Shown here: piece after piece, positions 1 through 8,891 of the stretch
Numbering within the stretch: the stretch's first letter is position 1
How the letters are laid out: each line of letters opens with the position of its first letter
Source: Proteus terrae subsp. cibarius
Lineage (GTDB): Bacteria; Pseudomonadota; Gammaproteobacteria; Enterobacterales; Enterobacteriaceae
Direction: 5' to 3'
Assembly: GCF_011045835.1 (NCBI RefSeq)
Contig: NZ_CP047349.1
Span: 1,426,001 to 1,490,000 of the forward strand
Length of the DNA stretch: 64,000 bases
Made by a program: the position numbers and the translations under genes
The notes under the pieces: model-generated
Told to the model about the DNA's origin: nothing
The model's input: only the letters and a program-made list of their open reading frames with translations
Database searches by the model: none

Positions 1-221
1 TGGTCAAGTATCTTAGATTTTATATCGAGATTCTTCACCAATGATTCAAATTCATCTTGTGATGCTTGGGAAATAGATGTGCTTGATGATGTATTAAGTG
101 GGGTGGTGCTTGAATTCGCTAAGCGTGGATTTGCGTTCTGTGAGCTACATGCCGATAGCGTAGCTACAACAATGAACGCCGGTATGAGCTTAAGCATTCT
201 CATATACGGTTTTGTTCTCAT
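1..221 (-). CDS. mepS: MepS (Spr) murein DD-endopeptidase, N-terminal part
   Basis: The gene runs off the left edge, so only about 73 codons are visible. The reverse strand encodes a lipoprotein signal (hydrophobic run, then LSAC with the lipidated Cys) followed by QASQDEFESLVKNLDIKSK, which closely matches the start of mature E. coli MepS/Spr. That family is an outer-membrane-anchored NlpC/P60 peptidase that cuts meso-DAP crosslinks so peptidoglycan can grow; the catalytic domain lies outside the window. The start at 221 (MRTKPYMRML) gives a signal peptide of about the E. coli length; ATGs at 203 and 197 are in frame alternatives. The neighbouring lpxT gene is also its E. coli neighbour, which supports the call. 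Confidence 0.9.
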   Translation of the reverse strand, partial: MRTKPYMRMLKLIPAFIVVATLSACSSQNANPRLANSSTTPLNTSSSTSISQASQDEFESLVKNLDIKSKILD

Positions 222-286
222 TGTGACAGATTTCCCTTACATCCTTACGTGCAGAAGTGCACATGAATTATTCACCAAATAACCAG

Positions 287-314
287 AGAATATAGTGTAA
301 TTTAACTCTGGCAA
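287..314 (-). promoter_or_regulatory. Candidate sigma70 promoter of mepS
   Basis: On the minus strand a -35-like TTGCCA (309-314) is separated by 16 bases from a -10-like TATTCT (287-292), about 65 bases upstream of the mepS start. Both hexamers fit the consensus moderately well. This is a motif reading only. Confidence 0.4.
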
Positions 315-324
315 CCTTATTTCG

Positions 325-348
325 CGAAAAACGTGCTCTAAAGCACGT
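325..348 (-). terminator. Hairpin with U-run upstream of mepS
   Basis: A perfect 7-base stem ACGTGCT/AGCACGT with a 4-base loop, followed on the minus strand by five T. It lies between lpxT and the candidate mepS promoter, so it could stop read-through from lpxT. Confidence 0.5.
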
Positions 349-522
349 AAATATCCACATTAAACAATAAATAATGAGGAAACCAGAAAAGTGTACAGAA
401 ATAGGGACTAAATGGCGAGAGAAAAGAAGCTTAATTTACAAAACATTAGATAATAAAGTGCTAATACTTAAAATAGATCTCATTTTGTCATAATAATATC
501 ATTTAACTGTCAAAAAATGACC

Positions 523-556
523 AAAAGAATAAGTGCAATATTACACTCATTCTTTT
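523..556. terminator. Bidirectional terminator after lpxT
   Basis: An imperfect inverted repeat (AAAAGAAT...ATTCTTTT, extended by AGTG/CACT) with A and T runs on both sides, just downstream of the lpxT stop. It should form a stem with a U-run in either direction. Confidence 0.6.
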
Positions 557-582
557 TTTATTAATTAGATGTGTTTTCTCTT

Positions 583-1290
583 TTATTTTTTAAAAGGAAG
601 ATATTTTTCTAATTGTCTGATAATTATATCCGATAATGGTGTGATTAATAACCAACTCGTCGTAATTAAAGTTAAAGAAATAGAACCCACTAAGATATCT
701 GATGCCCAGTGTGCGCCAGCCATAACTCGTGGTAATGAAAATACGACTGTAATAAGAAGAGCACATAAGAAAGAACGAAACGAGAGATAACGTAATATAA
801 AGCTACAGAAGATAAGTAGCATTAAACCATGATCACCTGGGAAGCTATCGCCAGAGGCATCTTTTGTTGGAATACCTGTCACAACACCCACTCTATGTAC
901 ATCTTGAAAATGAAGTGTCGGGCTTGGTCTTTCAATTGGAATATTTTGTCCAATTTGATTGATGAGCACTGCACTTATTACCATCACTAATCCCACAATT
1001 ATAAGATGGCGTTTGCCCATATAATCTTTTTTACGGAATGTATTGTAATACAACGCGCCCATTGCCAACAAAATAACCAAGTCAAACTTTCTATTATTAA
1101 TATAAGCCACAAAAGAGGCGAAAAAAGTATCTGGTAAAATGTGCTGATTAAAAAAATAAAAAATACGAGTATCTATTGATAGCCAGAATCCATGTTGTGC
1201 TGGAAGATACCAAGAGAGAAAAATAATTAATCCTGTGAGATTAAGTAAAAAAATAACAAGTGCTTTTTGGCGAAAATTAGAAAGTTTCAT
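583..1290 (-). CDS. lpxT: LpxT, Kdo2-lipid A phosphotransferase (YeiU)
   Basis: A 235-residue multi-pass inner-membrane protein of the PAP2 superfamily. LpxT moves a phosphate from undecaprenyl diphosphate onto lipid A at its periplasmic face, giving the 1-diphosphate form and recycling the lipid carrier. The sequence follows E. coli LpxT along its length: FLSWYLP near the N terminus, NNRKFD, PTKDAS, the PAP2 motif SFPGDHG (about residue 149), then GAHWASDI and LLITPLSD at the C terminus. I start at 1290 (MKLSNFRQ) because the 19 upstream residues of the longer frame are hydrophilic and Cys-rich and lack family similarity. It sits next to mepS as in E. coli. In Proteus, 1-position phosphorylation would matter alongside the heavy L-Ara4N modification behind polymyxin resistance; that link is inference. 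Confidence 0.93.
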   Translation of the reverse strand: MKLSNFRQKALVIFLLNLTGLIIFLSWYLPAQHGFWLSIDTRIFYFFNQHILPDTFFASFVAYINNRKFDLVILLAMGALYYNTFRKKDYMGKRHLIIVGLVMVISAVLINQIGQNIPIERPSPTLHFQDVHRVGVVTGIPTKDASGDSFPGDHGLMLLIFCSFILRYLSFRSFLCALLITVVFSLPRVMAGAHWASDILVGSISLTLITTSWLLITPLSDIIIRQLEKYLPFKK

Positions 1291-1637
1291 AGTAATCAAA
1301 TGGCAAGCTTTAAGTGTTTTTTTGTGACACTTGTCACAAAGGTTCAAAATTTAATGATAGGACTATAGTCAAAATAAAAAAATATATCTTTGCAATTTAT
1401 CGCTTAAGTGGATGTTATTTTTTTGTTTCTTTTTTGTTGCTCCTCGTTAATCTCTACTTAACCTAAATTTTAGGTATTTTTTTTCGATAGTCGTAATTTG
1501 AGTAATTTATAATTGTTTTCTATTCTTTAATTAAAGATAAAAGTTAAATAAAAAAAGTTACAGGCCGATATTAGTTATGTCTTTAATAACATATTGGCTT
1601 GTGACTCCTTACACTCCAATAACAAAGGAGATTCAAA
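1291..1637. other. AT-rich gap, no gene seen
   Basis: About 350 bases between the divergent lpxT and the first small secreted-protein gene. It must hold promoters for both, but I see no motif strong enough to name. Confidence 0.5.
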
Positions 1638-1949
1638 ATGAAAAAGATATATATTACAGCTATATGCTTATCTTTATTATTTAGCATTCCATCTTTTAGT
1701 AAAGAAAATAAAGTCATCGGCTCTGGAACTATCACTTTTGTTGGTGCAATTGTTGAAGGCAATTGTTTAATGGATGCGGATAAAAATACTTTTAAAACAA
1801 GCTGTTGGAATGGTAGTGAAATGCAAGAATCTCAATATCAGTTAGAAAAGAATAAGCACTTTAGCTCTAAACTGATTAACAATAAAGGTTCTATGAATAT
1901 TAGATGGATAAATGATCATTTAGCTATAATGAATGTTGTTTATAACTAA
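1638..1949 (+). CDS. Small secreted fimbrillin-like protein 1
   Basis: A 103-residue protein with a clear Sec signal peptide (MKKIYITAICLSLLFS, cut near SFSKE) and a strong ribosome site AAGGAG 8 bases before the ATG. The mature part starts with SGTITFVGAIVEGNCLM, which resembles the first strand of type 1 pilins (G-x-I-x-F-x-G-x-I-V-x-x-x-C), and has two Cys (about 43 and 56) that could form the pilin disulfide. At about 80 mature residues it is half a normal pilin. It shares layout, Cys spacing and the ending IRW-(11-12 residues)-Y with the next gene, so the two are paralogues. No chaperone or usher is adjacent. Function unknown; an export-dependent periplasmic or surface role is likely. 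Confidence 0.7.
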   Translation: MKKIYITAICLSLLFSIPSFSKENKVIGSGTITFVGAIVEGNCLMDADKNTFKTSCWNGSEMQESQYQLEKNKHFSSKLINNKGSMNIRWINDHLAIMNVVYN

Positions 1950-2213
1950 ATTTTCATTGTTAAATAATAAAAATTATAGAGTTAATTAAATTTTTTTTAA
2001 TGCTTCTCTATAGTGTTATTTATTATTTTAAATATTTGGCTTAAGTTTTATCAACGTTGATTTCTTATTTATAAATATCGAGCGTTTATATTTGATAGAC
2101 ATCAAATATTCTTCTTATGTCTATATGAATGTCATATTTTATTGCTATGATGAAAATATGTCGGGTAGGTGTGATCCCCATACCTGCTAGCGCAAACAAG
2201 AAGTGAGGTCGTT

Positions 2214-2543
2214 ATGAGAAAATATCTGACCGTAGTATGCAGTCTTCTCGTTTCCAGTTCGATATCATTGGCTTGGGCGTCTGATCCCATGCAAACAACA
2301 GGGCAGATTTATCTGCGGGGTGCGATTGTGGATCCTGCATGTGAAATGAATTACACATTTGATAAAGCTGAATATCAATGTTACAAACACAACAAAGTGT
2401 TTACATCTACTCAACCCATCATTCCAGCGTCTTTTGATAAATCCCAACAAACTATTATTTTGCCTCAAGATATGGGCAAGGCTGAGATCCGTTGGATGGA
2501 TAATACCCAAAAGAATGGTGTTATTGACGTTCAGTATTTTTAA
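2214..2543 (+). CDS. Small secreted fimbrillin-like protein 2
   Basis: A 109-residue paralogue of the gene before it. It has a signal peptide (cut near AWASDP), then TGQIYLRGAIVDPACEM, a second Cys about 13 residues later, and an ending with IRWMDN and a final aromatic (VQYF), like the last strand of pilins. GTGAGG precedes the ATG at normal spacing. The spacing between the two genes (about 260 bases) suggests separate transcription. It may be a minor pilin, a pilin-like decoy or a periplasmic protein. Family identity rests on the N-terminal strand and the Cys pattern only. Confidence 0.7.
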   Translation: MRKYLTVVCSLLVSSSISLAWASDPMQTTGQIYLRGAIVDPACEMNYTFDKAEYQCYKHNKVFTSTQPIIPASFDKSQQTIILPQDMGKAEIRWMDNTQKNGVIDVQYF

Positions 2544-2644
2544 GGCATCTGTGGGGAAATAGAAGTAGGTAGTAAAGATAAACAAGTCAAATAATCGTTT
2601 GTCACATTGGGTTTCTTTACGATTATCTGACCTATTTAAAGCAA

Positions 2645-2663
2645 CATTAGCTATGCGCTAATG
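2645..2663 (-). terminator. Hairpin downstream of yeiP
   Basis: A perfect 7-base stem CATTAGC/GCTAATG just past the yeiP stop, followed on the minus strand by a weak T-rich stretch. Possible terminator of yeiP. Confidence 0.35.
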
Positions 2664-2684
2664 AGTAGGGCTTTTGACTGTTGA

Positions 2685-3257
2685 TTAGTCAGCACGGCCC
2701 ATATAGCGACGTTCAGCAATATGAATGCGAATTTTATCGCCAGTAGAAAGATATTCAGGAACCTGAATAACTAACCCTGTTGGTAATGTCGCAGGTTTAG
2801 TACGAGCACTTGCAGATGCGCCTTTAATACCTGGAACAGTTTCAACAATTTCCATATCAACAGTTTGTGGCAGTTCTAATGCTAAAACTTGACCTTCCAT
2901 TGTTAATACTTGCATTCCTGCTAAGCCTTCTTCAGGAATAAACAGTAATTCATCTTCAATTTGATCTTTTTTGAAGGTATACGGTGTGTAATCTTCATTA
3001 TCCATAAAGATATACTCATCACCATCAATGTAAGAAAAGCTAACAGCGCGACGTGTTAAGCTGATGGTATCAATCATATCATCGCCTTTAAAACGCTCTT
3101 CTACTTTCTGGCCTGTACGGATATCCGTAAAACGCATTTTGTACAGCGTACTTGCGCCACGAGCACTTGGTGCTTGAATGTCGATATCTTTTACCAGTAA
3201 TAATTTGTTGTTATAACTAACAGCCATACCACGTTTAATTTCATTGGCTTTTGCCAT
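2685..3257 (-). CDS. yeiP: Elongation factor P-like protein YeiP (EfpL)
   Basis: A 190-residue protein that matches E. coli YeiP almost throughout, ending in the same [15 protein letters not shown] tail and having exactly the same length. It is a paralogue of EF-P that binds stalled ribosomes and helps peptide bond formation at difficult motifs. The tip loop reads PSARGAST, with Arg where EF-P carries the modified Lys, as in YeiP rather than EF-P. The start at 3257 is chosen from family length and a GGAAGG ribosome site; the longer frame adds 27 unrelated residues. In E. coli it also lies in the lpxT-fru neighbourhood. Confidence 0.95.
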   Translation of the reverse strand: MAKANEIKRGMAVSYNNKLLLVKDIDIQAPSARGASTLYKMRFTDIRTGQKVEERFKGDDMIDTISLTRRAVSFSYIDGDEYIFMDNEDYTPYTFKKDQIEDELLFIPEEGLAGMQVLTMEGQVLALELPQTVDMEIVETVPGIKGASASARTKPATLPTGLVIQVPEYLSTGDKIRIHIAERRYMGRAD

Positions 3258-3358
3258 ATAAAACCTTCCATTAAATAACATTGACGATAATGGCGACAAA
3301 ATTACTCGCAGTGCAGAAACTTGGCAAGTTATTCGCACATTTTTTTATAAGATTTGAT

Positions 3359-3394
3359 AAAAAAATAAAGCCAGCTCAAGTATGGGCTGGCTTT
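3359..3394 (-). terminator. Terminator of mtr
   Basis: A perfect 9-base stem AAAGCCAGC/GCTGGCTTT followed on the minus strand by a long T-rich run, 25 bases beyond the mtr stop. Confidence 0.75.
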
Positions 3395-3418
3395 AGATAT
3401 TAACTTTTAGAAAAGAAA

Positions 3419-4660
3419 TTAACGGTAGATAGGAAGAAGATTAAAGTTCGCTAAAATATGTGCACTGGCATTGATAACACCAAATAAAATAACGAAACCA
3501 ATCATAAACATACCACCGGGAGCTTTAAAGCTTTGACTTTGATTACGCTCGCGGCTTGCTTTTGCCATTAATGCAGGGATAATCGCAGCCCAAATCGTTG
3601 CTGCAAGTCCTGCAAAACCAATGGCATATAAGAAACCATCAGGAAAAATAATTGCTAAAATAGTCGGTGGTATAAATGTGACTAATGCAGATTTAAATCG
3701 ACCACTTCCTGTATTTGAAAACTTAAAGAAGTCCGCTAAATAATCGAATAATCCTAATGACACGCCTAAGAATGAACTTGCTAATGCCATATAAGAAAAC
3801 AAGTCTAATAACATTGATACAGTGGCATTGGCGGTTGTTGAGCGCATCTGTGCTAATAAGTTACCAATATTCCCACCATCAGCAATTACCTGCTTGAAAC
3901 CTTCGCGAGGAATATTACCTTGTACAACAAACTGCCATAAAATATAAATCGCCAGTGAAATCAATGTGCCAATAAGCAAGCTTTTCATGACGGCTTTGCC
4001 ATCTTTACGGTAATACGTTACTAAGCCCGGAATATTACCGTGATAACCAAACGAGGTTAGTAAATAAGGTAATGCTGCTAAAGCATAAGGTAAGTAACTC
4101 GCATTGCTTTCATTGGTATTAAATAACACAGGCATTTTTACTTCCGTAAATAAGCCACCAATGGCTAACACAAAGGCAATTACCATACCGCCAATTAAAA
4201 TAGTGCTAAGCCTATCCACAGCACGTGTTGATAACCAAACAAAAAAAGCAACAATTAAGGCAAAGACTAAGCCGGCAATAGCTTGTGGTACGCTGATCAT
4301 ACCTGCAAAGTTTTGCACGATAATGGAACTGCCAGCAGAAATATAAGCGTAAGTTAAAATATAAAGAACAAAAGCAATCGATAGTCCATTAATTGTACTC
4401 CAGCCTTTTCCTAATAAGTCTTTGGTAATGGTATGAAAGCTTGATCCTAAAGGATAATGAAGGTTTACTTCTAAGATCATTAACCCAGACATAAATAAAC
4501 AAAACCAGGTATAGATCAGAAGAAAAATAGAACCGGTAAACCAGACACCGGAAGTCACAATAGGAATGGAAAACATGCCTGCACCCACAGCGGTACCTGC
4601 AATGATCATTGCGCCACCAAGTACAGATGGGCGCTTTGTTATTGATGTGACTTCTGACAT
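3419..4660 (-). CDS. mtr: Tryptophan-specific permease Mtr
   Basis: A 413-residue aromatic amino acid:H+ symporter of the inner membrane with about eleven hydrophobic segments. It aligns with E. coli Mtr along its length: GTAVGAGMFSIP in the first helix, ITKDLLGKGW, IAFVLYILTYAYISA, ESNASY, FGYHGN-PGLV, ASSFLGV-LGLFDYLADF, FLYAIGFAGLAATIWAA, and the ending FNLLPIYR. Mtr imports tryptophan (and indole). It is more similar to Mtr than to TyrP by these blocks. It is transcribed alone: a terminator follows and a promoter with a TrpR-like operator precedes it. Confidence 0.92.
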   Translation of the reverse strand: MSEVTSITKRPSVLGGAMIIAGTAVGAGMFSIPIVTSGVWFTGSIFLLIYTWFCLFMSGLMILEVNLHYPLGSSFHTITKDLLGKGWSTINGLSIAFVLYILTYAYISAGSSIIVQNFAGMISVPQAIAGLVFALIVAFFVWLSTRAVDRLSTILIGGMVIAFVLAIGGLFTEVKMPVLFNTNESNASYLPYALAALPYLLTSFGYHGNIPGLVTYYRKDGKAVMKSLLIGTLISLAIYILWQFVVQGNIPREGFKQVIADGGNIGNLLAQMRSTTANATVSMLLDLFSYMALASSFLGVSLGLFDYLADFFKFSNTGSGRFKSALVTFIPPTILAIIFPDGFLYAIGFAGLAATIWAAIIPALMAKASRERNQSQSFKAPGGMFMIGFVILFGVINASAHILANFNLLPIYR

Positions 4661-4686
4661 AAGATGTCCTTATAAAATTGACTCAA

Positions 4687-4706
4687 TGTACTAGCTTGAT
4701 GGTGTA
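4687..4706. promoter_or_regulatory. Candidate TrpR operator of mtr
   Basis: TGTACTAG followed by a spacer and TGGTGTA gives a 20-base site that matches the E. coli mtr trp operator at most positions, including the strong TGTACT half. It lies just after the predicted -10 box, where a repressor would block initiation. This implies repression of mtr by tryptophan-bound TrpR. The operator sequence used for comparison is from memory. Confidence 0.55.
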
Positions 4707-4707
4707 A

Positions 4708-4736
4708 AGAATACACGTTTGCTATAAAGGTGTAAA
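4708..4736 (-). promoter_or_regulatory. Sigma70 promoter of mtr
   Basis: On the minus strand TTTACA (4731-4736) is followed after exactly 17 bases by TATTCT (4708-4713). The TGTAAA repeats here also resemble TyrR half-sites, so TyrR control is possible. Confidence 0.6.
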
Positions 4737-4950
4737 TAGAGGTTATTGTGCTTTATAAAAGAAAAAAGTGAGTAAAAATAATACAGTAGGAAAAGGTGGT
4801 TATATAAATCAATAGATTATTATGAGGATTATCAGAAATAATAAAGAAACACAGCGATAAATAAGTGAAAATTTACGCAGAAATAGATAATTCGAACATT
4901 ATTCTGAACAAAAAAGATCCAGAATAATGAACGTGATAGGGTGTTTTTAA

Positions 4951-5367
4951 TTAACCTTGATAAAACTGCTTACTTTTCCATAATGCAATAGAATTGCGAC
5001 TAGCTTCGAAGTGTGGTTCAGGTAAATCATCTGGAGAACACCAGCGGATTTCAGAGCATTTATCTGGTTCCATCAATTTAGGCTCATCACCTTGGTGTTG
5101 TGCGATCATACAAATAGAGACTGTGTGTTTACCTTCTAACTGGTAAGTTTCTAGATTATTGCTGATACCAATCACTTGTGGCGCAGTGATCACAATCCCA
5201 ATTTCTTCTTCTATTTCGCGAATAGCACATTGCTCAAAAGTTTCCCCTTCATCAACATGTCCACCAAAAATTGACCAATAAGGGGCATGTTTTCCACAAC
5301 GTTTTCCTAATAACACGTCACCATTTTTATTAGTGATAATTACGCCAACACCGACTACGACTGACAT
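4951..5367 (-). CDS. Nudix hydrolase, MutT-like
   Basis: A 138-residue protein with a perfect Nudix box at about residues 36-58: G-x5-E, seven residues, then REIEEEIGI, holding the metal-binding Glu residues. Such enzymes split nucleoside diphosphates linked to another group, often cleaning oxidised or unwanted NTPs. Length and the early VGVGVII strand fit small NTP pyrophosphatases; the substrate cannot be told from sequence. A good ribosome site (GGAG) precedes the start. It is convergent with no neighbour in an obvious operon. Confidence 0.85.
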   Translation of the reverse strand: MSVVVGVGVIITNKNGDVLLGKRCGKHAPYWSIFGGHVDEGETFEQCAIREIEEEIGIVITAPQVIGISNNLETYQLEGKHTVSICMIAQHQGDEPKLMEPDKCSEIRWCSPDDLPEPHFEASRNSIALWKSKQFYQG

Positions 5368-5505
5368 TTAAGACTCCTTTTTTCTTTTTTATATAGTTAT
5401 AGTTAATGTATGAAATAAGTCGTTTTTTACGGGAAATATTCTCCTTTGTGGAGGGAGCGAGTGCAAGGATAAAAAACCAAATTCACTGAATAAAAGGTTA
5501 ATTGA

Positions 5506-5519
5506 TGCTATATATAGCA
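5506..5519. promoter_or_regulatory. Palindrome upstream of fruK
   Basis: A perfect 14-base palindrome TGCTATATATAGCA about 40 bases before the fruK start, overlapping a possible -10 (TATATA). It could be a regulator site; it does not match the Cra (FruR) consensus. Confidence 0.3.
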
Positions 5520-5559
5520 CCCTTAATATTCATAATAAAAATGATTGGGGAGTGAAGGC

Positions 5560-6498
5560 ATGAGTCGCCGTGTCGCTACGATCACCTTAAACCCTGCTTA
5601 TGATCTTGTTGGTGCTTGTCCAGCTATTGATGTAGGTGGTGTTAATTTAGTCCAAACTGCTGGGCTTAATCCTGCGGGTAAAGGCAATAATGTCGCAAAA
5701 GTCTTACGTGATTTGGGCATTGATATTACTGTTAGCGGGTTTATGGGACGTGAAAATCAAGAAGAATTTCAGCACTTCTTTAGTGAAAATGGGATGGCTA
5801 ACCGTTTTTATCTTGTGTCAGGACGAACACGCATTAATGTGAAGTTAACCGAAGGAAAAGGGCAGGTCACTGACTTTAATTTTTCAGGATTCACCGTATC
5901 AGAGCAAGATTGGCAGCGTTTTGCAACGGATTCACTTAATTGGCTTGGGCATTTCGATATGGTTGTTGTCAGTGGAAGTTTACCGAATGGCGTTGATCCT
6001 GAAGCCTTTACTCAATGGATGATTAAACTAAGAAGATTATGTCCGTGCATCATTTTCGACAGTAGTCGTGATGCTTTAGTTGCAGGGCTAAAAGCAGCAC
6101 CTTGGCTAATAAAACCTAATCATCGTGAATTAGAAGCGTGGGTAGGGCATTCACTAACTGAAATGGCAGATATTATTAAAGCCGCTCATCAACTACGCGA
6201 TAAAGGCATAGCACATGTCGTTATTTCACTGGGTGAAAGAGGGGCTTTATGGGTAAATGCATCTGGTGCATGGCTGGCAAATCCACCACATTGTGATGTG
6301 ATAAGTACCGTTGGTGCAGGGGATTCGATGGTTGCTGGATTAGTGTATGGTTTATTAATGAGTCAAACGAGTGAGCATACTTTGCGTCTTGCAACTGCGA
6401 TTTCTGCGTTATCAGTCAGTCAGCCTGATGTTGGAATAAAAGACAGAAGTCAACTCGCTGAAATGATGGCTAAGATAGAGCTAACACCGATTAAATAA
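5560..6498 (+). CDS. fruK: 1-phosphofructokinase FruK
   Basis: A 312-residue PfkB-family sugar kinase, the same length as E. coli FruK. It phosphorylates fructose 1-phosphate (made by the fructose PTS) to fructose 1,6-bisphosphate in the cytoplasm. It begins MSRRVATITLNPAYDL like E. coli and contains GKGNNVAKVL, NFSGF, CIIFDSSR and the PfkB signature VGAGDSMVAGL with the catalytic Asp. The ATG at 5560 is preferred over an upstream TTG by family start and by a GGGAG ribosome site. Oddly, fruB and fruA, its usual operon partners, are not on either side: a Nudix gene diverges upstream and nfo converges downstream. Confidence 0.93.
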   Translation: MSRRVATITLNPAYDLVGACPAIDVGGVNLVQTAGLNPAGKGNNVAKVLRDLGIDITVSGFMGRENQEEFQHFFSENGMANRFYLVSGRTRINVKLTEGKGQVTDFNFSGFTVSEQDWQRFATDSLNWLGHFDMVVVSGSLPNGVDPEAFTQWMIKLRRLCPCIIFDSSRDALVAGLKAAPWLIKPNHRELEAWVGHSLTEMADIIKAAHQLRDKGIAHVVISLGERGALWVNASGAWLANPPHCDVISTVGAGDSMVAGLVYGLLMSQTSEHTLRLATAISALSVSQPDVGIKDRSQLAEMMAKIELTPIK

Positions 6499-6501
6499 GA
6501 T

Positions 6502-6581
6502 AATTTGCGGTTTATTACTATAATACAAAAACAGTATAAAACGAAAACTATAAAAAACGAAAATTGTATAAACCGCAAATT
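6502..6581. terminator. Long-stem bidirectional terminator between fruK and nfo
   Basis: Perfect 14-base inverted repeats AATTTGCGGTTTAT (6502-6515) and ATAAACCGCAAATT (6568-6581) enclose about 50 AT-rich bases between the convergent genes. The unusually long loop is noteworthy; T-rich flanks on both sides fit termination of both genes. Confidence 0.5.
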
Positions 6582-6602
6582 TTATTAATGCTGCTACTGT
6601 TT

Positions 6603-7445
6603 CTAGTGCTGTTGTGACTTTAGCCAAGCAATTTCGTCAGGCCAAATATCTGGATTAATGGTTTCTAAAATCAGCGGAATACCATCAAAACGCTTATCTT
6701 GCATAATATAGCTAAAAGGGACTTTACCAATATTCCCTTCACCTAAACTGTGGTGACGGTCTACTCGACTGGCTAATTCGCTTTTTGCATCATTAAGATG
6801 CATTGCTTTTAGGTATTGAAAACCAACTATCTTTTCAAATTCAGCAAATGTTTTTTCGCAATCTTCAATTGTTCTTAGATCATAACCAGCGGCAAAAGTG
6901 TGGCAAGTATCAATACAAACGCCTACACGAGATTTGTCTTCTACACCATCAATAATGGCGGCTAGATGTTCGAAACGATAACCTAAATTTGTACCTTGCC
7001 CTGCTGTATTTTCAATCACGGCAGTGACATTTTTAGTTTTTTCTAAAGTGATGTTAATTGATTGGGCTATTTTTTGTAGGCACTTATCAACATCAATCTT
7101 ATTTAAATGGCTTCCTGGATGGAAATTAAGTAACTCAATACCCAGTTGTTCACAACGCTGCATTTCATCCAGAAATGCGTCTCTTGATTTTTCAAGAGCA
7201 TCTTCTTCAGGGTGACCTAAATTAATGAGATAACTGTCATGGGGTAAAATTTGAGAAGGGGTATAACCATAAAGTTCACAGTTCTTTTTAAATTTATCAA
7301 TGACTTCTGCGGATAATGGTGCCGCTTTCCACTGGCGCTGATTCTTAGTAAAAAGGGCAAACGCAGTAGCTTTTATTTCATGTGCGCGTAATACCGCCTG
7401 ATCGACGCCACCAGCAGCACTGACATGTGCGCCAACAAATTTCAT
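6603..7445 (-). CDS. nfo: Deoxyribonuclease IV (endonuclease IV, Nfo)
   Basis: A 280-residue AP endonuclease that matches E. coli Nfo: [96 protein letters not shown] and [10 protein letters not shown]. The His, Glu and Asp residues that hold three zinc ions are all present. The enzyme cuts DNA 5' to abasic sites and repairs oxidised 3' ends. The second of two tandem ATGs (7445) is favoured, 7 bases from AAGGAG. yeiH lies just upstream on the same strand, as in E. coli, separated by a terminator. Confidence 0.96.
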   Translation of the reverse strand: MKFVGAHVSAAGGVDQAVLRAHEIKATAFALFTKNQRQWKAAPLSAEVIDKFKKNCELYGYTPSQILPHDSYLINLGHPEEDALEKSRDAFLDEMQRCEQLGIELLNFHPGSHLNKIDVDKCLQKIAQSINITLEKTKNVTAVIENTAGQGTNLGYRFEHLAAIIDGVEDKSRVGVCIDTCHTFAAGYDLRTIEDCEKTFAEFEKIVGFQYLKAMHLNDAKSELASRVDRHHSLGEGNIGKVPFSYIMQDKRFDGIPLILETINPDIWPDEIAWLKSQQH

Positions 7446-7522
7446 CATTTCTCTCCTTAGATTTATTTCACACCATGATAACAAACATACAGCGTATAAC
7501 ATCATATTGAGGTGATAAAAGC

Positions 7523-7550
7523 AAAAAAGCGCAACTAAAAATAGTTGCGC
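7523..7550 (-). terminator. Terminator of yeiH
   Basis: A perfect 9-base stem GCGCAACTA/TAGTTGCGC with a 4-base loop and six T after it on the minus strand, 60 bases beyond the yeiH stop. Confidence 0.85.
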
Positions 7551-7612
7551 AATAATGAAAAGTACTTCTCAAGGCGAAATTTTAAGGGGGATTATTTATA
7601 TCGATATTCTTA

Positions 7613-8707
7613 TTAAGACATCAACACTGTTTGAATAAAGATATTAATTATCGCACCACCAAGGGTTAACCAGAAAAATAAGAATAAGGCTAATAATAAT
7701 GGTTTGACGCCAGCTTGTCGGATAGCGCTAATATGCGTTGTTAAACCTAATGCTACCATCGCCATTGCTAAGAGAATGGTATCAATAATCACAATGTAAC
7801 TAACAATAGACGCTGGAATTAAATTTAAAGAGTTAAAACCTGCCATTAAAATAAAGAATACGGCAAACCAAGGAATAGTAATTGGGCTTTTCTCCGTCGC
7901 TTGTACGCCATTGTTTGCCTTACTTTTTTTCTTACTTAAATAAGTTGAAAGAATAATTAAGAACGGTGCTAACATCATTACGCGGATCATTTTACTAATA
8001 ACCGCAGCATTTTCAGCATCAGGGCTAATTGAGTGTCCCACAGCGACGACTTGAGCGACTTCGTGAATAGTTGAGCCGGAGAAAATACCAAAGGTTTCTT
8101 CTGTAAAGGGTAACCAGCCTGCAAATGCATTTAAATGATAGAACCAAGGGTAAAGGAAAATACCGATAGTTCCGAAAATTACAACAGTAGAAACCGCAAC
8201 GGCAACTTGGCTTGCTTGTGCTTTAACAACAGGCTCTGTCGCCATAACAGCCGCCGCACCACAAATACTACTACCCGCACCAATCAAGATGACAGTTTGT
8301 TCATCTAAGCCGAAATATTTGCGGCCAATCCACATAGCGATAAGAAAAGTCGATGTCAGCATAATGGCATCTATAATTAAGCCTGTTGCACCTACATCTG
8401 CAATTTGCTGAAAAGTCAATCTAAAACCATACAAAATAATACCTGTACGTAATAAATAGTGTTTAGCGAATTTGACACCTTCGTCACTATACGGTTTTGC
8501 GACAGGATAAAAGGTATTACCTACAATAATACCGAATAGGATCGCCAGCGTTAATGCGCCTAAACCCATACTCGAAAACCAAGGAATATCACCAATATAA
8601 ATAGCAAGCGCAGTTAATACGCCTGTTAGTAATAAACCAGGAAGCCAGCGATAGACTGGAGTGAAACATTTTTTCGCCAATGTAATAGGTTGACTTTGCT
8701 CTGACAT
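7613..8707 (-). CDS. yeiH: YeiH/YadS-type putative sulfate exporter family membrane protein
   Basis: A 364-residue inner-membrane protein of the UPF0324 family with about ten hydrophobic segments. It follows E. coli Yei[85 protein letters not shown] and ALGLTTH. The substrate is not established. The start at 8707 has an AAGG site and family-like length; the longer frame is rejected. It is divergent from the LysR gene yeiE, the classic layout of a regulator and its target. Confidence 0.9.
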   Translation of the reverse strand: MSEQSQPITLAKKCFTPVYRWLPGLLLTGVLTALAIYIGDIPWFSSMGLGALTLAILFGIIVGNTFYPVAKPYSDEGVKFAKHYLLRTGIILYGFRLTFQQIADVGATGLIIDAIMLTSTFLIAMWIGRKYFGLDEQTVILIGAGSSICGAAAVMATEPVVKAQASQVAVAVSTVVIFGTIGIFLYPWFYHLNAFAGWLPFTEETFGIFSGSTIHEVAQVVAVGHSISPDAENAAVISKMIRVMMLAPFLIILSTYLSKKKSKANNGVQATEKSPITIPWFAVFFILMAGFNSLNLIPASIVSYIVIIDTILLAMAMVALGLTTHISAIRQAGVKPLLLALFLFFWLTLGGAIINIFIQTVLMS

Positions 8708-8891
8708 AGAAAAACCTTGCTTATATGAATTTTGCATAAGCATATAACAATCAATCTTATTTATTAAACTCATTATTTTTATAATAATAACCAGTAAAAT
8801 TAATATAGGTGTATTTTCTTAAATGTACTTGGTATGTTACTGGTTTGTGGATAGTATGTTATTACAATGACAGCTCAAAGGTGGAATGGAT

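Larger units (their letters stand above)
222..582. other. mepS-lpxT intergenic region
   Basis: AT-rich 360-base gap between two genes on the minus strand. It holds the terminator pair and the candidate mepS promoter listed separately. I see no convincing gene; a short plus-strand frame crossing its right end is a shadow of lpxT. Confidence 0.6.

Noticed and set aside
569-790. Plus-strand ORF of 73 codons
   Set aside because: It lies antisense inside lpxT, has no recognisable content and is a reading-frame shadow.
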